Origin: JBQTIQ01 sp052387955
GTDB lineage: Bacteria; Actinomycetota; Acidimicrobiia; Acidimicrobiales; JACDCH01
Assembly: GCA_052387955.1 (NCBI GenBank)
Contig: JBQTIQ010000023.1
Coordinates: 44,642-108,641, forward strand
Length of the DNA: 64,000 nt
Direction: 5' to 3'
Under the pieces are notes generated by a model that saw only the letters and a program-made list of their open reading frames with translations, ran no database searches and had not been told where the DNA came from. Position 1 is the stretch's first letter. Each line of letters opens with the position of its first letter. Made by a program: the position numbers and the translations under genes. Shown one piece after another: positions 40,959-49,679 of the stretch.

Positions 40959-43175
40959 TCACCTCGGGCTGGCCTGATCACGGTCGCGACCGGCCGTGAC
41001 CGCCCCGGACCGCGACGCCCTGGTACCACCCCGCTGGCCTCGGCGCCGGCGAGGTGAGGGCCGCCTGGTCTCGTCGGCAGGCCCGCCGGAGGGTGCACGG
41101 GCGTGGCGCCGCCTGGGGCCGGCGGCATGGCGCAAGGTGTGGCGGCGTAGTCGGCGGGTGGTCAGGGCATGACGGCCCCACCACAGCACGAGGAACCCGG
41201 CCGAGCCGGCCGACAGCACGATCCCCAGGCCCGAAAAGGCCGTTGACCGCACCGTCACCTGGGTACGGCCGAGGACGGTGCGGCCGTCAGGGGTCACCAG
41301 CGTGAGCTCGAGGGGAGAGTCGCCCGAGGCGAGCGTGCGAACCCGGAGCTCGACCCGCGTCGTCGGCCCGGTGAGGCGCAGCGGTACGGAGCCGTCGGGA
41401 TGGTCGGGGAACTGGAGCTTGTCGGCCGCCAACCGGGCCACGACGTCGACCGGGTACCCGGTCCCGCTGGTGAGGGTGAGGGCGACCACGCCTTCGCGGG
41501 CGGTGAAGCGGATCGTCTGACGAGCCGGTGGGCCGATCTTTTCGAGCTCGCTCGCCGCCGCTTGGCGGACACGGTCCAGGTACTCCTGGCGGGACCTGGC
41601 GCCCAATGCCGGCGCCGCCGCGTTCAGCAACGTCCGTTCGAGGTCTTCGACCAGGGGATTGTCGTCGCCATCGACCACCGAACGGTACGTGCCCAGATCG
41701 GCCGCGGCCCGGCGATAGGCGCCGGCGTACGGGCCCAGTGAGGCCGACGGCTCGGGCTCCAGGGTGCGTTCGAGGCGTCGGCCCGACCCGTCGCGCTCGC
41801 CTCTCGAGCCGGCCAGGGGGACATCGTCGAAGATCTGCCCGACGGTGGAGTCGTCGAGGATCGGTCGGGCTGTGGCCGAGGGGGCGAGGCTGCTGAGGAC
41901 GGCGTCGAGGTAGCGGGGATCGGTCGGGCCTTCGTTGCCCAACTGGACGACGACGCCTCGGCGGGTGGTGCCCGACGGGTCGTCGAAGAAGAGGGTGGCC
42001 AGGTCGGCGAGCAGATGGTGGGCGTCGAGGACGGGGTCGCCGGTGTCGTTCTCGTGGGCGGCGAGGGCGGTGTCCGCCGCCATCGCCCTTACGCCACCGA
42101 CGCCGGCGACGGCGAAGGGTTGGGTCAGGGCGAAGCGGAACAGGTCCTCGTCGAGAGCGCTGAGTGCCCCTTCGGGGATGATCAGCCGGTCGATGCCGAG
42201 GTCGCGTAGAAACCCGGCGCTGCGCCCGTCGAGGCGGTCGTCGGCCCGCCAGATCGCGGCTGGGTCGGCGATCCGCGCCGCCGTCGTGGCGACGCCGCGA
42301 GAGATGTGGGTGGCGACCTCGTCGACCATTCCCTCCTCGAGCCAAGCTGGCACTTCGACCGGCACATAGGGCGCGCTCAGGACCTCTCTTCCTTGTCCAG
42401 CCGTTCGCAGCGGGGCCAAAGTGCTGGTGGTGCCAGTGGCCAGCGCGTCGAGCAGCGCTGGGGTCGGGGCGATGGAGGCGGCAACGCCGGGGTGGGCGTT
42501 GAGTACCTGGGCCAGGTCGGTCAAGGCCCGGCCGGAGAGGGCCGAGTTCGGGACGGACCCGTCGGCCGCCACCGGTGGACCGGTTATCGGCACCACGACT
42601 GCGACGCCCAGGGGGAGCGACGGGGCGTCGGTTGCCGCCGGCAGCCTGATCATGGCCGTGATCAACGAGTCCAGGACGGCGCCTTCAGCCGACACCAGCC
42701 GTAGCGCCACCGGGTACACGCCGCTGTGGTTCACCAGTAGACGTTCGGGGTCGTCGCCCTGGTCGCGGGTGGGCACACGTACCGTGGCGGCCGTGGTCGG
42801 GCCGGGCGGTGCCGGCACGTCCGGGGGCGAACCGGCCCGGGCCCGCAGGCTGCGGCCTTTCAGGGCCAGCTGCAGTTCCGAGCGGGTCGTGACCCGGGGA
42901 TGGACATCGGTACGGATGACAGCACCGGCCGGCGCACCCCGTACCCGCAGACGGATTTCCAGGTCCCCGTCGGCGGGCACGAACGGCGTCTGGCCTACGA
43001 GTTCGAGCCGGGCCGCGGTCGGTGGGCGAGGCTGTCGGGGCGCAGCCCCGGCCGCGCCCGGCACGCCCGCCACGCTCAGGGTCAGGCTCAACGCGGCCAG
43101 GGCGCCGCAGACCGCGGCCGTCGGCCGGCGGGGCGCGGGCCGGCCGGCCCGTCGCCGCGTCGGGGGGGCGGTCAC
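40959..43175 (-). CDS. DUF6049 family secreted membrane-anchored protein
   Basis: About 738 residues. A signal peptide (AVCGALAALSLTLSVAGVPG) leads into extracellular beta domains, including VYPVALRLVSAEG and LGVAVVVPITGPPVAADGSV, then a polysaccharide-deacetylase-like or glycoside-hydrolase-like central part with IWRADDRLDGRSAGFLRDLG. A C-terminal membrane helix (GLGIVLSAGSAGFLVLWWG) and basic tail anchor it. It corresponds to Rv3909 in mycobacteria, next to MviN. GTG 43175 is chosen because the frame before it reads through tandem repeats. Function unknown; linked to cell-wall assembly by context. Confidence 0.85.
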   Translation of the reverse strand: MTAPPTRRRAGRPAPRRPTAAVCGALAALSLTLSVAGVPGAAGAAPRQPRPPTAARLELVGQTPFVPADGDLEIRLRVRGAPAGAVIRTDVHPRVTTRSELQLALKGRSLRARAGSPPDVPAPPGPTTAATVRVPTRDQGDDPERLLVNHSGVYPVALRLVSAEGAVLDSLITAMIRLPAATDAPSLPLGVAVVVPITGPPVAADGSVPNSALSGRALTDLAQVLNAHPGVAASIAPTPALLDALATGTTSTLAPLRTAGQGREVLSAPYVPVEVPAWLEEGMVDEVATHISRGVATTAARIADPAAIWRADDRLDGRSAGFLRDLGIDRLIIPEGALSALDEDLFRFALTQPFAVAGVGGVRAMAADTALAAHENDTGDPVLDAHHLLADLATLFFDDPSGTTRRGVVVQLGNEGPTDPRYLDAVLSSLAPSATARPILDDSTVGQIFDDVPLAGSRGERDGSGRRLERTLEPEPSASLGPYAGAYRRAAADLGTYRSVVDGDDNPLVEDLERTLLNAAAPALGARSRQEYLDRVRQAAASELEKIGPPARQTIRFTAREGVVALTLTSGTGYPVDVVARLAADKLQFPDHPDGSVPLRLTGPTTRVELRVRTLASGDSPLELTLVTPDGRTVLGRTQVTVRSTAFSGLGIVLSAGSAGFLVLWWGRHALTTRRLRRHTLRHAAGPRRRHARAPSGGPADETRRPSPRRRRGQRGGTRASRSGAVTAGRDRDQASPR

Positions 43176-43365
43176 TGGTGCACCGCGAGCTTGCGCTCCC
43201 GGCCCGTGACCGGTCGACCGGGTGAGCGCCAGCGAGCCGGGCGACGATGGGGACCGGGGGCGCAGCCCCCGAGCTTGCACGGTCACTGGTGCACCGCGAG
43301 CTTGCGCTCCCGGCCCGTGACCGGTCGACCGGGTGAGCGCCAGGCGCAGCCCCCGAGCTTGCCCG
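43171..43365 (+). repeat. tandem direct repeat of 111 and 84 bp
   Basis: Unit A is 43171-43281 and unit B 43282-43365. They are identical at their left 61-62 bases and at their right ends, and unit B lacks 27 internal bases. A third partial copy begins with GTCAC at 43366. The internal part (GAGCCGGGCGACGATGGGGA, then GGGGGCGCAGCCCCC) resembles the 127-bp repeat at 63874. It falls between the DUF6049 start and the GNAT stop. Confidence 0.9.
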
Positions 43366-43366
43366 G

Positions 43367-44074
43367 TCACGAGAGATCGGCCTCGAGCACGAGCAGTCCC
43401 TCGGGCTCGAGGTGGAAGCCGAGCCGCTGGTACAGCCCGAGCGCAGCGAGGTTCTGCTCCTGGGTGTTGACCATGGCCCGGTCGGCGCCCCGCCGTCGCA
43501 TCCACCGCAGGGCGTCGAGCACGAGGAGGGACCCGAGGCCGGCACCCTGGTGGGCCGGGTCGACTGCGAGGCGCTGCAGGTAGCCGCGGTGCCCGGACCG
43601 CCCGGACACCCCGTAGGCCGCAACCTGACCGTGGCGGTCGGCGACCCGGAACCGATTGTGGGGGGTTGCGCTGAAGGCCTCTTCCAGGCCGGTGTTGTCG
43701 AGGCGCCAGAACCCGGCGAAGGCCCGGGTGTCGACCGAGAGTGCGGCATCGCGATCAGCGCGCCGGCCGCGACGGAGCCCGGGGTCGGGCTCGGGTGGAC
43801 CGGGGAGGTCCTGGAGGTAGTGGGTCAGAAGGTGGAGCCGTTCGTGGACGGCGAATCCGGCGCCGGCGAAGACTTCCGACTCGATCGGGCCGAGGGCGGC
43901 GGTGATGACCCGGGCGTAGCCGTGGCCGGCCAAGGCCCGGCAGGCGCGATGGATGGCGTCGGTGGTGGGCAGCGCCCCGTCGAGCAGCGGCGCCATGTAG
44001 GCGACGTTGGCGTCTCCCCGCCAGGCCCCGACCCGGAGGCGGTCGGTACTCCACCGCACGACGTCGAGGTTCAC
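43367..44074 (-). CDS. tandem GNAT N-acetyltransferase
   Basis: 235 residues with two GNAT modules. The C-terminal one is canonical: GYLQRLAVDPAHQGAGLG (acetyl-CoA loop) and ALGLYQRLGFHLEPEGLLVL. The N-terminal one (HGYARVITAALGPIESEV) is degenerate. The two-domain layout occurs in RimI-like and mycothiol synthase-like enzymes; the substrate is not shown. Its GTG start overlaps the stop of a short upstream frame by four bases, and its stop lies at the edge of the tandem repeat. Confidence 0.85.
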   Translation of the reverse strand: MNLDVVRWSTDRLRVGAWRGDANVAYMAPLLDGALPTTDAIHRACRALAGHGYARVITAALGPIESEVFAGAGFAVHERLHLLTHYLQDLPGPPEPDPGLRRGRRADRDAALSVDTRAFAGFWRLDNTGLEEAFSATPHNRFRVADRHGQVAAYGVSGRSGHRGYLQRLAVDPAHQGAGLGSLLVLDALRWMRRRGADRAMVNTQEQNLAALGLYQRLGFHLEPEGLLVLEADLS

Positions 44075-44244
44075 CGGGGCCCGCCGACGGCCGGGGCCAG
44101 CGGCCGGGGCTCGGCGGTGTCGGCGGCGAAATTGCGCCCGGCGCAGACGGGCACGGCGGTGTCGTCACGGGTCGGTCGCGCTGGGCGGGTCGAGGCCGCG
44201 TGCCTCGCTATCGGCCGTCCTGAGGTCAGGCAAAGGACCAGCAT
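44071..44244 (-). CDS. possible small protein upstream of GNAT (57 aa)
   Basis: An ATG frame ending in a GTGA overlap with the GNAT gene, which is the arrangement of coupled genes here. The product is basic at first (SGRPIARHAASTRPARPT) and contains one CAGRNFAADTAEP stretch. There is no clear ribosome site and no known family. Possibly a leader peptide of the GNAT gene, or chance. Confidence 0.3.
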   Translation of the reverse strand: MLVLCLTSGRPIARHAASTRPARPTRDDTAVPVCAGRNFAADTAEPRPLAPAVGGPR

Positions 44245-44359
44245 GTCGTCCCGATGCTACGAGGCGGTTGCCTTGGCGTGGGGACGCCGGCAGGCGATGT
44301 CTCGGCTCGCGCCGGAGCGACCACACCGTGTCGGGCTGCGGTCGCTACCGTCGTCGGTG

Positions 44360-45391
44360 GTGCCCGTGCTCTTCGCCACCCATCCCCGGTACCTCGACCA
44401 TCTGGCTGGCGTCGACCATCCCGAACGACCGTCGCGGCTGGCGGCGGTGGCGACGGGTGCCCGGCAGGCGGGCCTGGGTGACGATCTCGTCCTCTTCGAG
44501 CCGCGGCCGGCCACCAGTGCCGAGCTCGAACGGGCGCACCGACCGGAGTACGTGGCAACGCTGAAGAAGTTCTGTGCCGCCGGTGGCGGGCGCATCGACG
44601 CCGACACCACGGCGTCGCCTGGTTCCTGGGACGCCGCATTGCTGGCGGCCGGCGCCGGCCTCGACGCCATCGAGCGCCTCGACCGGGGCGAGGGCGAGGC
44701 GGCCTTCTGCGCAGTTCGCCCGCCCGGGCACCACGCCACCCCGACCCGGGCCATGGGCTTCTGTCTCTTCAACAACGTCGCCATCGCCGCCGCCGCGTTG
44801 GCCGACCGGGGCGAACGGGTGATGATCGTCGACTACGACGCCCATCACGGCAACGGCACCCAGGACGTCTTCTGGGACGACCCCCGGGTGGCCTACGTGT
44901 CGACGCACCAGCACCCGCTGTACCCGGGTACCGGTGCCCTCGACGACGTCGGTGGGCCCGAGGCGGCCGGCTCGACGTTGAACGTCCCCTTCCCGGCCGG
45001 CACCACCGGCGACGCCTACCTGGCTGCGATCGACCAGCTGATCGGGCCCTTCGCCGACGCCTGGCGGCCGACCTGGCTCCTCGTCTCCGCCGGCTTCGAC
45101 GCCCATCGCCGCGACCCTCTCACCGGCCTGCACCTCACCAGCGGTGACTTCGCCGACCTCACCACCAGGTTGGCCGAGCTGGTCGCCGCTGGGCGCCGGC
45201 TGGTCTTTCTCGAGGGTGGGTACGACCTCGAGGCGTTGGCGGCCTCGACGACGGCGTGCGTGGCGGCGTTGGCGGGCGCCGACGTTCGGCCCGAGCCGTC
45301 GACCTCCGGCGGGCCGGGCGCGGCGGTGGTGGCGGCGGCGGTCGACGTCAGGGCCCGGCTGGCCAACGGTGATGCCCCCAGCGGCGGGTGA
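44360..45391 (+). CDS. histone deacetylase family (acetoin/acetylpolyamine) amidohydrolase
   Basis: 343 residues from GTG 44360. Zinc and catalytic motifs are intact: YLDHLAGVDHPERPSRL, RPPGHHATPTRAMGFCLFNN with the catalytic His pair, DYDAHHGNGTQ (Asp/His ligands), SAGFDAHRRDPL (Asp ligand) and GGYDLEALA (Tyr). It deacetylates small amines or lysines. It is divergent from a GNAT acetyltransferase 286 bases away, an enzyme of the opposite activity, so a reversible acetylation pair is conceivable. The frame continues upstream, but MPVLFATHPRYLDH is a natural start. Confidence 0.92.
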   Translation: MPVLFATHPRYLDHLAGVDHPERPSRLAAVATGARQAGLGDDLVLFEPRPATSAELERAHRPEYVATLKKFCAAGGGRIDADTTASPGSWDAALLAAGAGLDAIERLDRGEGEAAFCAVRPPGHHATPTRAMGFCLFNNVAIAAAALADRGERVMIVDYDAHHGNGTQDVFWDDPRVAYVSTHQHPLYPGTGALDDVGGPEAAGSTLNVPFPAGTTGDAYLAAIDQLIGPFADAWRPTWLLVSAGFDAHRRDPLTGLHLTSGDFADLTTRLAELVAAGRRLVFLEGGYDLEALAASTTACVAALAGADVRPEPSTSGGPGAAVVAAAVDVRARLANGDAPSGG

Positions 45392-45571
45392 CGGTCGGGT
45401 CGCCTGACCTGCCCTTCGCCCCTGCCACCGTGGTCCTCCTACGGGCCCACAGGCACACCGTTCTGCTGTGGAAAACCGAGGGGTGCGTCAAAGAGGCAGG
45501 ACTATCGACCGCAAGCATCGTATTTTCACCACGTTCCCTCGTTGGACACTATGGTTGGGAGCGTGCGGAAG

Positions 45572-47185
45572 ATGACGTTTGTACGTAGGTCCGTCGCAGT
45601 TGCTGCGGCGGGCGCCTTCATGTTCGTGGGTATGGCCGTCCCGGCACGTGCCAGTACAGGCTCCGTCGCTGCTCCACAGCCGACGCCGCCCAACGCCCCC
45701 TATTCCGGCGCCGCCGACGCCAGCCTGATCCGCCTGAGCGGCGATTTGTTGGGAATCAACCTGGCAACGCTCGACCTGACGCGCACCACGGCCGTGGCCA
45801 ACACGGCCACGACGCCGCGTACGGTCGCCGATGCCAAGAACACCGGCACGCTGACCGCGGTCAGTGGCGCAGTTGACCTCACCGATCTCCTGGCCCAAGC
45901 CCATCAAGAAGCGCCGCCTGACAACGCTGCGCCGGTAACCGAGACGATCTTGCCGATCAACCTGCCCGGGTTGCTCGACGCCGGCGTGTCGAACGCCAGC
46001 GCCGAGGCCCACTGGGCCGGTGACGGCCTCTGTGTGGCTGCCGATCGCCCGCTGTCGCAGGCGATCAACGACGTCGCCAACCTCGGGCTCATCTCGATCC
46101 CCGGCATTTCGGGCGTGGTCGCCGTCAACAACGACCGCCAGGGTGTCTCGTTCACCCGTTCGACGATGTCGTTGCCCTCGATCCCCGGTGGTGATGACGC
46201 CCGCGCTGTTCGTGCCGAAGCACTGACCCACATCGAGGACATCGACGTCCTCGCCCAGGCTGCAGGCCAGCCGCCGGTGCTCAGCATCAGCACGGCGCAG
46301 GACTACACCGCAACCGCCACGGCCACCGGCCTGCCGGGGGGCGCTTCGGTCAACCTCGACGACCCGGTCCTCGACATCTCGCTCGGTGGTAACCCGGTCA
46401 TCCGGCTCAGCGCCGGCCAGAGCTTGACCAGCTCGGGCGATCCCACCCTCGACGGGCTGCTCGACACCCTGGGTGTCGTGCTCGGCCCGCTCGCCGACCT
46501 CGGCGTCCTGTCGATCACGGTCCCGACGCCCACCCGGGTGGTCTCCCCCGATGGCACCAGCGCCAGCATCACCGGCGCCCTCGCCGAGGTGACCGTCCTG
46601 TCGGCGCTCGGTACCCCGCTGATCAACCTGCAGATCGCGCCTTACTCGGCCAGCGCCACCGCTCCGGCCGGCGGCCTGAACTGCAACCCGAACCCCGGTT
46701 CGGTCGTCAAGGACGCCCCCGCCACCGTGCGCCCGGGTAGCTCCTTCACCCAGACCATCACCATCACCAACGTCTCCTGCCCGTCGCCGCTGGTCATCAC
46801 CGGTGCCACCGACGTCATCAGCGGCCCCGGAGGCACCACGATCACCGCCACCGACCCGGCTGCGGCCAGCGTCACCGGCACCGCCGATCAAGGCGGGATC
46901 ACGATCACGTGGGGTGACCTCGGAACGGTGGCCCCAGGGGCAACCAAGGTGCTCACGGTTGTGGTCAAGGTCGGCTCCGACGTCCGAGAAGGTGCGCGGT
47001 TCACCGACAACGCCGTCGCCAACTACACCTGCGAGGGTCGGCCCTCGACCGGGTCAGGCAGCCTCGACCGTCCGTCGGTCGCCTCGGTGCTGCCCATCAC
47101 CGGTGGTGAGGACACCCTGGTGCTGATGGGGGCTGCGGCTCTTCTCGCCGCCGCTCTCGGGGTCCGCCGGCTGCGCCGGGCCTAG
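45572..47185 (+). CDS. secreted LPxTG surface protein with repeated beta domains
   Basis: About 537 residues. The signal peptide is MTFVRRSVAVAAAGAFMFVG...ARA. The body is Ala/Thr/Gly-rich and consists of beta-rich modules (ISLGGNPVIRLSAGQSL; TVRPGSSFTQTITITNVSC, a DUF11-like repeat). The C-terminus is a sortase signal: LPITGGE, then LVLMGAAALLAAALG and RRLRR. It is therefore probably covalently attached to the cell wall. No sortase is in this window. The ATG at 45572 with a GGGAG site is preferred to earlier starts. A hairpin terminator follows. Confidence 0.85.
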   Translation: MTFVRRSVAVAAAGAFMFVGMAVPARASTGSVAAPQPTPPNAPYSGAADASLIRLSGDLLGINLATLDLTRTTAVANTATTPRTVADAKNTGTLTAVSGAVDLTDLLAQAHQEAPPDNAAPVTETILPINLPGLLDAGVSNASAEAHWAGDGLCVAADRPLSQAINDVANLGLISIPGISGVVAVNNDRQGVSFTRSTMSLPSIPGGDDARAVRAEALTHIEDIDVLAQAAGQPPVLSISTAQDYTATATATGLPGGASVNLDDPVLDISLGGNPVIRLSAGQSLTSSGDPTLDGLLDTLGVVLGPLADLGVLSITVPTPTRVVSPDGTSASITGALAEVTVLSALGTPLINLQIAPYSASATAPAGGLNCNPNPGSVVKDAPATVRPGSSFTQTITITNVSCPSPLVITGATDVISGPGGTTITATDPAAASVTGTADQGGITITWGDLGTVAPGATKVLTVVVKVGSDVREGARFTDNAVANYTCEGRPSTGSGSLDRPSVASVLPITGGEDTLVLMGAAALLAAALGVRRLRRA

Positions 47186-47205
47186 TCCCTCAGTCCGAAG
47201 TACAG

Positions 47206-47239
47206 GCCACCGGCCCGGGCCAGAGCCCGGGCCGGTGGC
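47206..47239 (+). terminator. strong hairpin after the LPxTG gene
   Basis: GCCACCGGCCCGGGC (47206-47220) and GCCCGGGCCGGTGGC (47225-47239) form a perfect 15-base-pair stem with loop CAGA. It lies 21 bases after the stop. No T-run, typical for actinobacteria. Confidence 0.8.
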
Positions 47240-47368
47240 GCGTGCGGCGACCGGTGACGGGCCTGCCCGAGCGTGACCGCGCCAGCGATGGCGACGTATC
47301 AGCTCCGCTTCAACTCAGCGCAAGGGGACCACCGCTCTCGAAAGGCGGCCACTACCGTGACCTCGGTG

Positions 47369-48778
47369 ATGCTCGCCCGGCTCCAGGCAGTTCTCGACGA
47401 GGTCGAGCCGCTCACTGACCGGTTCCGAGCGGACGGCAAGCGGCTCTACCTGGTCGGTGGGATCGTGCGCGACCTGCTGGCGGGCCGGGAGGTCGCACGG
47501 CCCGACGTCGACCTCACCACCGATGCGCGACCCGAGGAGATCAAGCAGGCCCTGTCGGGCTGGGCCAACTCGACGTGGGCCCAGGGCGAGCGGTTCGGGA
47601 CCATCGGGGCGGTCAAGGGCGGACGGTCCTACGAGATCACTACCCACCGAGCCGAGGTGTACCAGCCCGGCTCACGCCACCCGGACGTCGCCTTTTCCGA
47701 CGCCGTCGAGGCCGACTTGGCCCGCCGCGACTTCACCGTCAATGCCATGGCCCTCGAGCTCACCGGCGGCGGGCCCGAGCTGATCGACCCGTTCGACGGG
47801 CGAAGCGACCTCCTGGCGCTCCACCGGCTGCGAACGCCCCTGAGCCCGGACATCTCGTTTCGGGACGACCCCCTCCGCATGCTGCGCGCCGCCCGCTTCC
47901 TTGCCGGCTTCGGCCTCGAGCCCGAGCCCGCTCTGGTCGAAGCCGTGCGCCGGCTGCGGTCCCGGCTCGAGATCGTGTCCGCCGAGCGGATCCGCGACGA
48001 GATCGACAAGCTGTTGGTGGTCGACGACCCGTCCGCCGGCCTCTGGTTCTGCTACGAGACCGGGTTGTTCGAGGAGTTCCTGCCCGAGATCCCCGGAATG
48101 CGCCTCGAGCAGGACCCGATCCACCAGCACAAGGACGTGCTTGCTCACACCATCGCGGTGGTGGCCAAGGTGGCCCCGCGCCGGCCCGACGGCTCCGCCA
48201 ACTGCCGCACCCGCCTGGCCGCGCTGCTCCACGATGTGGGCAAGCCCAAGACGCGGTCGATCACCACCAACGGCGTCTCGTTCCATCATCACGAGGTGGT
48301 CGGCGCTCGAATGGCACGCGAGCGGCTTCAGGCGTTGCGCTATCCGACCGCGGAGATCGAGGCGATCAGCCGGCTCGTGTTCCTCCACCTCCGCTTCCAC
48401 GGCTACGACGACGGTGACGGAGGCTGGACGGACAGCGCGGTCCGTCGCTACGTGCGTGACGCCGGCGAACTGCTCGACGAGCTCAACGAGCTGACGCGCT
48501 GCGATTGCACGACCCGGAACCAGCGCAAGGCCAGACAGCTGGCCAGCCGGATGGACGCCCTCGAAGCCCGGATCGCTCGACTTGCCGAGGAGGAAGAGAT
48601 CCGCTCGGTCCGGCCCGAGCTGGACGGCCACCAGGTCATGGCCCTGCTGGGCCGCGGCCCAGGTCCGGAGATCGGCCAGGCGATGCAGTTCCTGCTCGAC
48701 CTGCGTCTCGACGAAGGCCCACTCGGTGAGGAGGAAGCCGCTCGCCGCCTACAGGTGTGGTGGCAAGCTCGCGACTGA
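47369..48778 (+). CDS. pcnA: CCA-adding tRNA nucleotidyltransferase
   Basis: About 469 residues. The nucleotidyltransferase head has LVGGIVRDLLAG and the catalytic DVDLTTDA, then DFTVNAMAL and FRDDPLRMLRAARF; a C-terminal HD domain has HTIAVV and LLHDVGKPK. It repairs or adds 3' CCA to tRNAs, which matters here since tRNA-Ile lacks encoded CCA. The ATG 47369 precedes LARLQAVLDEVEPL. An ATG at 47273 would add 32 unlikely residues. It ends the origin-side envelope block. Confidence 0.94.
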   Translation: MLARLQAVLDEVEPLTDRFRADGKRLYLVGGIVRDLLAGREVARPDVDLTTDARPEEIKQALSGWANSTWAQGERFGTIGAVKGGRSYEITTHRAEVYQPGSRHPDVAFSDAVEADLARRDFTVNAMALELTGGGPELIDPFDGRSDLLALHRLRTPLSPDISFRDDPLRMLRAARFLAGFGLEPEPALVEAVRRLRSRLEIVSAERIRDEIDKLLVVDDPSAGLWFCYETGLFEEFLPEIPGMRLEQDPIHQHKDVLAHTIAVVAKVAPRRPDGSANCRTRLAALLHDVGKPKTRSITTNGVSFHHHEVVGARMARERLQALRYPTAEIEAISRLVFLHLRFHGYDDGDGGWTDSAVRRYVRDAGELLDELNELTRCDCTTRNQRKARQLASRMDALEARIARLAEEEEIRSVRPELDGHQVMALLGRGPGPEIGQAMQFLLDLRLDEGPLGEEEAARRLQVWWQARD

Positions 48779-48863
48779 GCAGGGGCGAGGGTGTCAGCGT
48801 CTCGGCGCGACCGGTCCGGCAGCGCCTGGGCCGGAGCGATCGTTCCGGCGAGCCGGCCGACGT

Positions 48864-49607
48864 TCAGATACCGAGCTTGCGGGCACGGATGACCAACGTC
48901 GACGGGACCCAGGCCTGGGCATTGGTCCAATGGCGGCTGCGGGCGCCGCTGCGCACGGGCTCGGGCTCGAGCAGGGTGTCGACCCGGAAGTTGGCCCGAG
49001 CGAAAGCGCTCCACAGGCCAGCCACGGTGCGGGGGTAGCGCTGGACCCGTCGTTCGCCCGCCACGCCGGGAACCGGCTCGTGGTCGAAGTACGACCGGCG
49101 CATGCGGGGTGGGTTGCCGTCGGGCTCGATGGCGGCATACATCGGGTGGGGGAGCGACACGACGAAGGCTGCCTCCGGCCTCAGCACCCGATGGACCTGG
49201 CGGAAGACCCGGTCGAGGTCGCTGACGATGTCGAGGCTGTAGACGCTGAGGGCCATGTCGAAGGTATCGGCCCGGGCGAACGCCAGGTCGGCGGGGTCAC
49301 CGTGGCGGAACTCGATCCGTACCTCCTCCCGCTCGGCCAACCAGCGGGCTCGGCTGACCTGGTCGATGGACGCGTCGAGGGCGGTGACCCGGGCGCCTCG
49401 CTTGGCCATGGCCACCGACACGGGGCCGGCACCACAGCCGAGCTCGAGGACTCGTTTGCCGTCGATGTTGCCCAGCAGGCGCAGGTCGGACTCGGTGGCG
49501 ATGTCGGGGCCGTAATGGACGACGTCGAGGGGTACCTCGGCGGCCGCCGGCCACAGCGTGAACACGTCGTCGGCGCCGTCACCGGCGGGTGGGTACAGGT
49601 CGGCCAT
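48864..49607 (-). CDS. class I SAM-dependent methyltransferase
   Basis: About 247 residues. Motif I is VLELGCGAGPVSVAMAKRGA with an acidic strand end (VTALDASIDQVSRARW) and motif IV FDMALSVYSLDIVSDLD; HRVLRPEAAFVVSLPHP follows. The family is small-molecule methyltransferase (UbiE/Coq5-like). Substrate unknown. MADLYPPAG at 49607 is preferred. Convergent with pcnA; 72 bases before it stands the inositol-phosphate synthase stop. Confidence 0.85.
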   Translation of the reverse strand: MADLYPPAGDGADDVFTLWPAAAEVPLDVVHYGPDIATESDLRLLGNIDGKRVLELGCGAGPVSVAMAKRGARVTALDASIDQVSRARWLAEREEVRIEFRHGDPADLAFARADTFDMALSVYSLDIVSDLDRVFRQVHRVLRPEAAFVVSLPHPMYAAIEPDGNPPRMRRSYFDHEPVPGVAGERRVQRYPRTVAGLWSAFARANFRVDTLLEPEPVRSGARSRHWTNAQAWVPSTLVIRARKLGI

Positions 49608-49679
49608 CGACGTCAATCCTTCCATCGTGGGACCGGTCGCCGCGCCAGCCGAGGGCGACGGACGGTAGGAGCCCGCGAC

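Noticed and set aside
38250..41057. Plus-strand open frame of about 935 codons over the anti-sigma, sigma and kinase genes
   Set aside because: The minus strand has clear anti-sigma, sigma and kinase domains; the plus frame is Arg/Gly/Pro-rich without motifs.
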